DNA from: Chrysopilus asiliformis
Taxonomy: Eukaryota > Arthropoda > Insecta > Diptera > Rhagionidae
NCBI GenBank assembly: GCA_964034945.1
Contig: OZ035962.1
Span: forward strand, 49,779,931-49,843,930
Direction: 5' to 3'
DNA: 64,000 nt
Position numbers and translations under genes: made by a program. This document shows positions 12,015 to 23,000 of the stretch, piece by piece; the first letter of the stretch is position 1, and each line of letters opens with the position of its first letter. The notes beneath the pieces were generated by a model. The model saw only the letters and a list, made by a program, of their open reading frames with translations, was not told the origin of the DNA and did no database searches.

Positions 12015-13908
12015 ACTTTTTATTGGATTAATTGTCGCTTAATTGTCGTGATTTTGTCGTAAAAGAAAAAAAATTGTCGCGCCCATATTTTTCAAAAAAA
12101 GCGTGTGTAGTGCTAACTATCTAGCATAGTTAGCACTACACACCCTAGAAATCGGGTAATTCGCACGTTGAACTGGAAACTAATGATTGGATTAATTGTC
12201 GCTTGACCGTTATGATTTTGTCGTAAAATAAAAAAACCCCGTCCCGAACAATTTTTTAAAAATTACCCCGTTTAAAGCCAAGTGATGGTCTAGTTAGCAT
12301 TACACACCCCAGAACTGGGGTAATTCGCACGTTGAACTGGAAACTAATGATTGGATTAATTGTCGCTTGACCGTTATGATTTTGTCGTAAAATAAAAAAA
12401 ACCCGTCCCGAACAATTTTTTAAAAATTACCCCGTTTAAAGCCAAGTGATGGTCTAGTTAGCATTACACACCCCAGAACTGGGGTAATTCGCACGTTGAA
12501 CTGGAAACTAATGATTGGATTAATTGTCGCTTGACCGTTATGATTTTATCGTAAAATAAAAAAAAACCCGTCCCGAACAATTTTTTAAAAATTACCCCGT
12601 TTAAAGCCAAGTGATGGTCTAGTTAGCATTACACACCCCAGAACTGGGGTAATTCGCACGTTGAACTGGAAATTAATTGTCGCTTGACCGTTATGATTTT
12701 GTCGTAAAATAAAAAAAAACCCGTCCCGAACAATTTTTTAAAAATTACCCCGTTTAAAACCAACTGATGGTCTAGTTAGCATTACACACCCCAGAACTGG
12801 GGTAATTCGCACGTTGAACTGGAAACTACTGATTGGATTAATTGTCGCTTGACCGTTATGATTTTGTCGTAAAATAAAAAAAAACCCGTCCCGAACAATT
12901 TTTTAAAAATTACCCCGTTTAAAGCCAACTGATGGTCTAGTTAGCATTACACACCCCAGAACTGGGGTAATTCGCACGTTGAACTGGAAACTAATGATTG
13001 GATTAATTGTCGCTTGACCGTTATGATTTAGTCGTAAAATAAAAAAAACCCCGTCCCGAACAATTTTTTAAAAATTACCCCGTTTAAAGATGGTCTAGTT
13101 AGCATTACACACCCCAGAACTGGGGTAATTCGCACGTTGAACTGGAAACTAATGATTGGATTAATTGTCGCTTGACTGTTATGATTTTGTCGTAAAATAA
13201 AAAAAATTGTCGCGCCCATATTTTTCAATAAAAGCGTGTGTAGTGCTAACTATGTAGCATAGTTAGCACTACACACCCTAGAAATCGGGTAATTCGCACG
13301 TTGAACTGGAAACTAATGATTGGATTAATTGTCGCTTGACCGTTATGATTTTGTCGTAAAATAAAAAAAACCCCGTCCCGAACAATTTTTTAAAAATTAC
13401 CCCGTTTAAAGATGGTCTAGTTAGCATTACACACCCCAGAACTGGGGTAATTCGCACGTTGAACTGGAAACTAATGATTGGATTGATTGTCGCTTGACCG
13501 TTATGATTTTGTCGTAAAATAAAAAAAAACCCGTCCCGAACAATTTTTTAAAAATTACCCCGTTTAAAGATGGTCTAGTTAGCACTACACACCCTAGAAA
13601 TCGGGTAATTCGCACGTTGAACTGGAAACTAATGATTAGATTAATTGTCGCTTGACCGTTGTGATTTTGTCGTAAAATAAAAAAAACCCCGTCCCGAACA
13701 ATTTTTTAAAAATTACCCCGTTTAAAGATGGTCTAGTTAGCATTACACACCCCAGAACTGGGGTAATTCGCACGTTGAACTGGAAACTAATGATTGGATT
13801 AATTGTCGCTTGACCGCTATGATTTTGTCGTAAAATAAAAAAAAAACCCGTCCCGAACAATTTTTTAAAAATTACCCCGTTTAAAGCCAACTGATGGTCT
13901 AGTTAGCA
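12015..13908 (+). repeat. 164-bp tandem array, left arm part 1 (about 11 units)
   Basis: The unit was measured from successive gaactggaaac motifs (12180, 12344, 12508: 164 bp each). Each unit holds ctagttagcattacacacc, the palindrome ccccagaactgggg, gcacgttgaactggaaac, ggattaattgtcgcttgacc and cgtcccgaacaatttttt. A second unit type replaces the last part with ttgtcgcgcccatatttttc and a perfect inverted motif (gtgtgtagtgctaactat / atagttagcactacacac). The open frames of 60-110 codons in these arrays repeat with the unit and are not genes. Confidence 0.93.
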
Positions 13909-13916
13909 TTACACAC

Positions 13917-15832
13917 TAGGGTGGATCGTCGAAGCAAAATTCGGAAATTCAAAACTCCTGAGTGCGGAAAAGTTGGAAAATGGAAAATAAAAAGGTTTGG
14001 CGTTTTTTTTTAATTTTTTTATTGAGGTCTTCCACCTCCTCAAGGCGCTTAAAGTTTCGATAAATTCGAAAAATTGTCAACCTAATGTAATATTGGTAAA
14101 TATGGCTATTCCAACAAAATGATGTTCCACAAAGTTATAGGAAATTTAATTTTACATATAATCTTCGAAGAGGAAAAAATATTTATCTACACAGTTAAAA
14201 ATTTTTGTAATTGAATTTTTTTATTTATTTGAAATATTAACAATTTTATGTGTTTTTTTTATAATTGTAGTCCTTTTTGGATTCAAATTTGGCCATTAGC
14301 TTACGAGAATCAAATTTACTCCTAATGACTCCATCTCGTCTCTCTTGCCCGCAGACTGAACGTGAAACCTCGGTGACAACTTTAACTGCCCGTTCTACAG
14401 CCTGAGTGTGGCAAGGATATTGTTTTATTTCATTTATAAAACTGTTGTTATCATCCGCAATTAATCTTAAATCTGCCTCACCTGCAATTTAAGGGGGGTT
14501 CCGTTAAACTTATGGCAGACCAATCAATAAGCTCGAAATAATTAATTGCATCGAAATTAAAAGTTGGTATTACGAACGGTCGAATATTACCTGATTTTTT
14601 CAATTTTCGTGCTTTAATTATTCGACATATTGCTAATTCGCGAATATGTTTATGGTCGTGCAAGCATTGCTATTAAAATATTTTCGGGATGCCCGAAATA
14701 TCCATTACGTTGTATTATCGGATCCACAATGGCTTTTAAATTTGATGGAAGATACCGTGATAGCTGAATCGTTTTAAAAATTTGTTTTGCTCCGTAAACA
14801 CATGATGGATACAGTTTAATATTAAACCATGATGGAGCGTATACTTTTACGATAAACTTTGCAATAATCACCAAATTTTCGGATGGATTAGACATCGAAA
14901 CATAAAGTCTCAGGACCTGATTAGCTGTGGTGATCCATCGAGAGTGCACTATCTTACCTAGAAAATAATAAAAAGTAATTCAACACATTAATTGAAATAT
15001 AGGTTAATCTTACCTGGATTTCGATTCAACAATGATTCGGAGCAGAAACCAGTAGTTATGCCTTCACACATTTCGTACAAATATAATTGATCGGTACTTA
15101 AATCATTTTTTTAATTAATTGGTGCACCGAGAATTGGGCACTTTACACTATTTCTTGTGTTTGTTGACATTGCGCTCACAATCACTACACTCGTCGTTAC
15201 GTTCACTATAAAACCAACTTTATAACTGATGCACCACAACTTTTACCGCAGCCACCTGATAGTTTTAAAACAAAGGACGAAAATTAACTCATCGTGTCCG
15301 GCCGAGTCGAACTTACGAATACGTTGAGTTGACTCGTTTGTATAAATACTCGTATAGATCAGTAACGGGACTTTAGAAGAGTGATTCATGTATTGTATAC
15401 CCTGTTCATGTACACAATTTCCTACGGCTTTGTGAAACAACACTGCTAATACTTTCCAAGATAAATGCATTAGAGTGCCACTTTTTGGTATTTATCGAAA
15501 TTCGAAACATTTTCAATAATTACTATTTTTCTCAGTGTAGATGTAATTTTATTCATTTTGGTGCTAAGGGTGATACATGTAAAACAAAATTTCCCATAAT
15601 TTTGTTGAACATAATTTTGCTGTCAAATGGATACTTACCGAGATTAAGGCATTAAAGTGACCATTTTTGCAAATTATTCAAACTTTAGGCCTCTTGAGGA
15701 GGTGGAAGACCGTATAATTAAAAACCAAAATAAATTTCAATAATCTTTATTTTCCATTCCGTAACTTTTCCGCACTCAGGAGTTTTCAAATATTTGATTT
15801 TAAAAAACTCCATACAACGACGATCCACCCTA
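13917..15832 (-). mobile_element. hAT-type transposon (1,916 bp) inserted in the 164-bp array
   Basis: Perfect 15-bp terminal inverted repeats TAGGGTGGATCGTCG and CGACGATCCACCCTA are flanked by the 8-bp duplication TTACACAC (13909-13916 and 15833-15840). The duplicated octamer is part of the array unit (attacacacccc), so the empty site can be read directly. Inner homology between the ends continues (ctcctgagtgcggaaaag against cttttccgcactcaggag). An 8-bp duplication and a terminus fitting YARNG suggest the hAT superfamily. The element is absent from the right arm, so it arrived after the arms had formed. Confidence 0.9.
14246..15110 (-). pseudogene. Decayed transposase-like gene of the hAT-type element
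   Basis: The minus strand reads a protein ending at the stop at 14246-14248. The first recognisable exon (15110 to 15014) contains YLYEMCEGITTGFCSES. It joins a second exon over a short intron (14957-15013) with donor GTAAGATT and acceptor TTTTCTAG. The joined frame then contains HSRWITTANQVLRLYV, VYAPSWFNIKLYPSC and IQRNGYFGHPENILIAML. The frame shifts at about 14655, continues with HIRELAICRIIKAR and NFDAINYFELIDW, and is disrupted again near 14485. The tail reads YPCHTQAVERAVKVVTEVSR. I recall similar proteins of unknown name from transposons of aphids and Hydra. Its place inside a hAT-like element suggests a transposase, but no catalytic triad was identified. The start was not found. Two frame disruptions make it non-functional. 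Confidence 0.7.
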
Positions 15833-15840
15833 TTACACAC

Positions 15841-17634
15841 CCCAGAACTGGGGTAATTCGCACGTTGAACTGGAAACTAATGATTGGATTAATTGTCGCT
15901 TGACTGTTATGATTTTGTCGTAAAATAAAAAAAATTGTCGCACCCATATTTTTCAAAAAAAGCGTGTGTAGTGCTAACTATGTAGCATAGTTAGCACTAC
16001 ACACCCTAGAAATCGGGTAATTCGCACGTTGAACTGGAAACTAATGATTGGATTAATTGTCGCTTGACCGTTATGATTTTGTCGTAAAATAAAAAAAAAC
16101 CCGTCCCGAACAATTTTTTAAAAATTACCCCGTTTAAAGCCAAGTGATGGTCTAGTTAGCATTACACACCCCAGAACTGGGGTAATTCGCACGTTGAACT
16201 GGAAACTAATGATTGGATTAATTGTCGCTTGACCGTTATGATTTTGTCGTAAAATAAAAAAAATTGTCGCGCCCATATTTTTCAATAAAAGCGTGTGTAG
16301 TGCTAACTATGTAGCATAGTTAGCACTACACACCCTAGAAATCGGGTAATTCGCACGTTGAACTGGAAACTAATGATTGGATTAATTGTCGCTTGACCGT
16401 TATGATTTTGTCGTAAAATAAAAAAAAACCCGTCCCAAACAATTTTTTAAAAATTACCCCGTTTAAAGCCAAGTGATGGTCTAGTTAGCATTACACACCC
16501 CAGAACTGGGGTAATTCGCACGTTGAACTGGAAACTAATGATTGGATTAATTGTCGCTTGACCGTTATGATTTTGTCGTAAAATTAAAAAAAACCCGTCC
16601 CGAACAATTTTTTAAAAATTACCCCGTTTAAAGCCAACTGATGGTCTAGTTAGCATTACACACCCCAGAACTGGGGTAATTCGCACGTTGAACTGGAAAC
16701 TAATGATTGGATTAATTGTCGCTTGACCGTTATGATTTTGTCGTAAAATAAAAAAAAACCCCGTCCCGAACAATTTTTTAAAAATTACCCCGTTTAAAGA
16801 TGGTCTAGTTAGCATTACACACCCCAGAACTGGGGTAATTCGCACGTTGAACTGGAAACTAATGATTGGATTAATTGTCGCTTGACCGTTATGATTTTGT
16901 CGTAAAAGAAAAAAAAATGTCGCGCCCATATTTTTCAAAAAAAGCGTGTGTAGTGCTAACTATCTAGCATAGTTAGCACTACACACCCTAGAAATCGGGT
17001 AATTCGCACGTTGAACTGGAAACTAATGATTGGATTAATTGTCGCTTGACCGTTATGATTTTGTCGTAAAATAAAAAAAACCCGTCCCGAACAATTTTTT
17101 AAAAATTACCCCGTTTAAAGCCAACTGATGGTCTAGTTAGCATTACACACCCCAGAACTGGGGTAATTCGCACGTTGAACTGGAAACTACTGATTGGATT
17201 AATTGTCGCTTGACCGTTATGATTTTGTCGTAAAATAAAAAAAACCCGTCCCGAACAATTTTTTAAAAATTACCCCGTTTAAAGCCAACTGATGGTCTAG
17301 TTAGCATTACACACCCCAGAACTGGGGTAATTCGCACGTTGAACTGGAAACTTTTTATTGGATTAATTGTCGCTTAATTGTCGTGATTTTGTCGTAAAAG
17401 AAAAACAATTGTCGCGCCCATATTTTTCAAAAAAAGCGTGTGTAGTGCTAACTATCTAGCATAGTTAGCACTACACACCCTAGAAATCGGGTAATTCGCA
17501 CGTTGAACTGGAAACTAATGATTGGATTAATTGTCGCTTGACCGTTATGATTTTGTCGTAAAATAAAAAAAAACCCGTCCCGAACAATTTTTCAAAAATT
17601 ACCCCGTTTAAAGCCAAGTGATGGTATAAATTTC
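15841..17634 (+). repeat. 164-bp tandem array, left arm part 2 (about 11 units)
   Basis: Continuation of the array after the hAT insertion. The two unit types (cgtcccgaacaa and gtcgcgcccata) alternate irregularly. The last unit ends in ccaagtgatgg, where the palindromic block begins. Confidence 0.93.
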
Positions 17635-18988
17635 TTCTTTAATTTTTCCGTTTTCTTCCCATTTAATGGATAAAATTACACAGCAATTGGCATTTTCAAA
17701 GCGAATTTGCATTTTTACATCAAATCCCACAATTTGAATTAAAAATCTTTCAAAAATCTATTAAAAATCATTGAATGAAATCAACTTTACATTCAATGTC
17801 CATTTGCTTGTTTTTCCCCCATGAAAATTTTTTCGATTTTAAACGAAATTTTTTGATTTTCCGAATGACTTTAGCTAGAGATTTGAAATTTTGCACAAAT
17901 GCGAGTAACGTTAAGAGAAAGAATTCGTAAAAAAATGGGGAAAATCAGATGACTCCTTCCCCCCTTCCCGCTGAAAATTGAAGTTTTTGGCGATTTTCTC
18001 GAAAACGGTTCATCGTATCAACAACGTTGCAAACAGAAAAGTGTTTACAATGTAATTTTACATAATTCGGCTATATACCAAAATTCAATATGAGCACTCT
18101 TTCTCCCCGTTTTTAATTTTTCAATAAAATTTGTGCCACTATGGATTAGTTTTCGGTTCACTACACGAAAGTAGTATGAAATAATACCTTTGTATCTTCA
18201 AAGAAGTTTTAGAAAATTGTATTCAGCATCTAACAGTAAAAAATTTCATTAAAATAAGTAACCAAAAAAGGAGTTTTTTCGAATTTACCGAATCTTTTGC
18301 TCGTCCTGAAAAAAATTGTATGAAATACTGGGCCCGCGACACTTTTTTTGAAAATTTCAGACAATTCTCCTACATTTTGCTGTAAAGAGTGTGCACCTAC
18401 GATAAACAGGTCAAAAGATATGAATTTTTGAAAAAAAATCGATTTCATGCAAATCTGCAATGGAAAAAACCTTCGAAGAAAATCGAAAACTTTTGAGCGA
18501 CATAAAACACCAAAAATATCTCGCTCGACTTTATGATATATGAGAGAATTATGTAAAATTGTATTCTAAACACTTCTGTTTGCAACGTGGTTGATACGAT
18601 GAACCGTTTTCGAGAAAATCGCCAAAAACTTCAATTTTCAGCGGGAAGGGGGGAAGGAGTCATCCGATTTTCACAATTTTTTTACGAATTCTTTCTCTTA
18701 ACGTTACTCGCATTTGTGCAAAATTTCAAATCTCTAGCTAAAGTCATTCGGAAAATCAAAAAATTTCGTTAAAAAAATCGAAAAAATTTCCATGGGGAAA
18801 AACAAGCAAATGGACATTGAATGTAAACTCGATTTCATTCAATGAGTTTTTATAGTTTTTTGAAAGATTTTTAATTCAAATTGTGGGATTTGATGTAAAA
18901 ATGCAAATTCGCTTTGAAAATGCCAATTGCTGTGTAATTTTATCCATTAAATGGGAAGAAAACGGAAAAATTAAAGAAGAAATTTATA
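17635..18988. repeat. 1.35-kb palindromic block of the left arm
   Basis: The block starts tataaatttcttctttaatt and ends with its reverse complement. The arms are roughly 500 bp and include ggataaaattacacagcaattgg, the fragment cattcaatgtccatttgcttg and gactttagctagagatttg. The middle (about 18120-18530) is unique and contains a tatttttggtgttttatgtcgctc-like stretch inverted here. The open frames 18230-18460 and 18587-18772 are fragments of the palindrome. The same block lies inverted at 46142-47508. Confidence 0.9.
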
Positions 18989-19080
18989 CCATCACTTGGC
19001 TTTAAACGGGGTAATTTTTGAAAAATTGTTCGGGACGGGGTTTTTTTCATTTTACGACAAAATCATAACGGTCACAATTA

Positions 19081-19370
19081 ATCCAAAAACACATTTTTTT
19101 GAGATACTAAAGTCTACGGTCAGATTAGTTTTACCGGGAGCATGATCTGATTTGCTTTCTGGGTGCATATGCAGATCTATTTGAAAAGTATACTATTTCC
19201 ACCACATTAGGGTTATTATCCTAGCAATCTAGCGGCGCTTCAAGCTGGGTTCTAGGTACTTCGATAGATCTTAAACGTTATTGCCACAACATACGGGCTA
19301 TTATTACCCCATGATTTGTGTACCTTAAGACAAATTTAAACAAAAAATTGCAACGTCTTTTTAAAAATCC
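19081..19370 (+). repeat. Unique inner end of the left arm
   Basis: This is single-copy within the arm but matched, inverted, at 45727-46060 (for example cagatctatttgaaaag and accctaatgtgg motifs). Compared with the right arm it lacks about 34 bp between ctacgg and cagatt, with cgg repeated at the break. It marks the inner limit of the inverted repeat. Confidence 0.85.
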
Positions 19371-19404
19371 GGATAATTAAAAAAAACAGTTTTTACCACT
19401 GACT

Positions 19405-19460
19405 TATATACAATATATATATATACTTCGTTGGCTTTTACTGTGTTTTTTTCATAAAAA
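19405..19460 (+). promoter_or_regulatory. Probable core promoter and leader of the transposase gene
   Basis: A run of TATATATATATAC at about 19413-19425 lies 36 bp before the first ATG (19461), which sits in the favourable context aaaaaATGA. The promoter is the first sequence inside the inverted arm. There is no in-frame ATG upstream. Confidence 0.45.
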
Positions 19461-20004
19461 ATGAGTTTGAATCATTCCAAGCGAGGCAAAGTTTCAACTG
19501 TCAAATCTGAGACTTTGGTTCAAACAATATTACGACATAACGTGATAAGTGGCGATAAAATCGTTTCATCAACTCATCCTGTATGGAATGATATCGTGAA
19601 AGAACTGGAAAATAAATACAAACCATCGAGTGTGCATTCAATGGTTGTAAACAATCGATACTTCATTCGAGATATACTTTTTGGAAGAAAAGATGACTCC
19701 TATAATGACAGCAGCGTCAGCATGTGTGTGGATTCCTCAGCAGTATCAATGGATGAAAGTATCCCGAAAACTTATATCGTTTCTCTGACAGTACCGAAAA
19801 TAGAGTTCAGTGAGTTGGTTACCGAAACATCGTACGTAATCAGCCGCAAAAGCAAAAATTATGTTCGGACATATACAATATTGCAACCGCAAAGGTGGAC
19901 AGAATTCTTGGCCAAGAAACTCTACGATGAAACGCAAACAAGGCATGGTTTCCATTTTAAAAACCACTACATATCGCGAGATGCTGCAAATGGGAATTTT
20001 ACCG
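19461..20004 (+). CDS. Transposase gene exon 1
   Basis: Encodes residues 1-181, starting MSLNHSKRGKVST. It ends at a strong donor (accg|gtaaga) in phase 1. The open frame continues to 20033 only by reading into the intron. No known domain was recognised in this part. A VWNDIVKELENKY segment may belong to a DNA-binding region. Confidence 0.75.
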
Positions 20005-23000
20005 GTAAGATTACCTATACTGGAATTTCGTGAAGAATTTATTCCACAAAATCCTTGCCAATATTCTGAGTATCTTAAAAATAAGTTTTTGATTCCTGAT
20101 TTATAGTAAGACTGCCGGGCTTTCTATTTGGAGTGCATTGGCCCGAGCAAAATGAATATTGGTCTAATGGCCGTGTGAATGGAAGATATTTCGACGAAAT
20201 ACTTCTATGTTTCTAAGCTGATTCACTGTTTTGACTCACGACTTCGATGTATGTGAAGTACTTCGTGGACGCTATTTGCCGAACAAATGTACATTTCTTT
20301 TCCGAACAAATATTCGTTTTGTCTCCCGATAAATGCACTTCGGATAGAAGCCAATCGTTAAATAGCATTTTTGTGGTGGCTAATAATATATTGAATTTTA
20401 GGGAATTGTGCTTGTGGCAGTAAGCTAAAGTGCACATTTTCTTCCTCTGATGCGAACGTTGTTAAAATCACGTGCAATATCACGGAAGGGGACAAAAATT
20501 GTGGAAAGAGGCAACTTCGGGGTCCAACTCGGGAACAGATAGCCGAGGAGCTGATACATCAATCAGTTTTTCGATACCGAAATGACAAAGCTGCAGACAT
20601 GGTCAAAGAGGATGTCACTTTGGGTCGATTATATGGGAAACAAGTATTGAAAAATGTGAAATACGAAAAAAAAAAATCACAGTTCTTGGACAAAAACCCC
20701 ATAAAAGCATTGTCTATTCTTAAACGAAAAACCATTAAAGGTCAAAACGTAGTGCATGACATCGGCTATGATCCCTTTTTCGTGCATTTTTGGTCTAGCC
20801 ACCAAATACGATTGTACAATAATCAAGTTGATACAGAAGGTGCAGCTTTAATAATAGATGCAACTGGAAAAGTAGCACCAAAGTTGAAACACGTCGATGG
20901 AGCAGTGTCAAAACACTTATTTTTGTATACGGCAGTCCTTCAATGCCAGTTTGGGCCTTTTCCTGTGATCCGCCAAGTCACTGAATGCCACGATGCCGTT
21001 TCAATCAGCAATTGGTTGAAGCATTGGTTGAAATCAGGAGGCAAATTTCCTAATGAAGTTGTAAGGAAAATAATTATAGTTTTGTTGACTCGAGTCAAAT
21101 CAATATCACCTACTTTCTATTTGTAAATTCATTTACATTTGTCCGTTAAATACAAAGAAACATGAAATAAGTCACCCGTATCCCTTTTAATATTTTGTTT
21201 ATGAATTGAACATGGTCGTTAGTTTTTATTTTTTAAAGAATTCACGCGATGTTAATGCGATTTTGAAACCTATGTAAAATAAGGTTTATCTTTACAATGT
21301 TTAGAAACAAATCGCTAAAACGTCTAGGTGTTACCTGTATGATGTTTTAATAAAGGCGCTTCATAGCGCGAAAATGTCAGGCTTAACGTCGAAATATCAA
21401 AGCTTATACGAAGCACTAAAGCGACATTCGACAATATATAATAAATTTTCGTTATTTATTTTATTTATATATAGATATGCGACGAATCACGGGCATTATT
21501 GAACGCAATAATTTGGGCGTTTACACCATACTTGACTATTCAACAGTATGCAAATGCGTGCAGCAAAAAAGCGATGCCATCTTGTCAAGTCCGCATTGAC
21601 ACAAATCATTATCTAAAAAGTTGGTCGACGTTTCTATCCAAAGTAGTACGGTCACGAATTAAGGATTTTTATCTTCCAGTAATGGGGATGCTGATCGTGT
21701 GCGTGAATCTAGAAACTGCTAAATCTATTATCAAAGCAATTTTGCTGATCTCTTTAAGCGAAACGATTGGCGAAGGAACGCCGACTCTAATTGCGGGCGA
21801 AGACATGTTGATCAAACTATGCACTGAAGAAACGCCAGATATGATTGAAATAAAATACATTATACAACAGTTAAACGAGGAACAAAAATCGGAAGAAGTA
21901 GAAGGTTCTAATGAAAACAACACCGAAATATCGGATGATCTGATATTTCCGGATGGCAGTAGTAAAGATTTTTGGCGAAATTGGAAGTACCAAATAGAAG
22001 CTGAAGTGACTTTGGTTTTAAAAAACGAGCAGGGTGATAGAGGCAATCCACGACTTTGTCCAGAAATTGCTAGTCGACTACTGAAAAAAATTGACACTAT
22101 TGCTTTGTGGGGAAATATATGTCGGAATGCCTTTGGATATGGTCGGGTACCAGCGACCAGCGCCGCTGTCGAAGGAGAATTTAACTTATTGAAAACCCAC
22201 ATACTTGGCAGAAAGATTATGAGAGTAGATTTACTAATTGAAACTCTCATCAAGCAGGATGAAGGTCGTTTGGCAATTTTGGAAACCCACTTTTCCAAAA
22301 AGAGAATAGCCTGTGAACTTCCAACAAAAGAAAAAAACTTCATTGAAGCTCTTTCACCAGTTGTCTCCGAGGCAGTTTACAGCAACGATTCTCAAGAAGA
22401 TAACAAGGAGAATTCTGAAGTGTCTTTCCAATGTAAACCTAGAATTGGTTCATTGAAACGCTTCCGAGATGTTTCTTTTGAAATCAATACGCAATGTGCA
22501 GCATGCTTGAATAAAGATTTTCCTACAGCGACCTACTCTTGTGTTTGTTGTAAAAAACCCGTACACTTGTTGGAAAATTGCTCTGTATGCGTTAATCACG
22601 AAGCAGATGATCAACAAAGAATTTGCATTAGTTGTTCTGAGGATAATCAGAAATCTGAAAGATTGGCGCTTCAGGAGTTCGAGGATTGGAAGGGTTTAGG
22701 GGGTGCCCCGAAAAGACGGCGCACTGCTAAATATTTGGGACAAAACAAGAGTGCTGTAAAAGAATCAATGGAATTTGAAAAACACAAAAAAATCCCTATT
22801 CTGAAAAATGGAAATTACTCAAGCTTGAAACTTGTTAAAGTAGGCAAGTTGAAACTATCATTTCAAAATACTTGCGCGTTTGATAGTATTTTTCAAATAA
22901 TTTTAGCAGGTGCAACAGATCACCCAAACATAAAGCAATTTGTTAAAGACCACAAAGTTAAAAACCATATATTTACGCTTGTTCAAGATACGATGAAAAA

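Larger units (their letters stand above)
11974..19370 (+). repeat. Left inverted arm of the foldback element
   Basis: Order from outside in: terminal 40 bp; a half-unit containing gtcgcgcccatatttttc; 164-bp arrays (12150-13908 and 15841-17634) split by a hAT element; palindromic block 17635-18988; an inverted half-unit; then about 290 bp of unique sequence up to 19370. Without the hAT insertion it is about 5.5 kb long. The matching arm is 45727-53192 (or to 51437). Confidence 0.8.

Noticed and set aside
21669..22343. 224-codon minus-strand frame
   Set aside because: Antisense to transposase exon 3, which contains catalytic motifs and spliced continuity.
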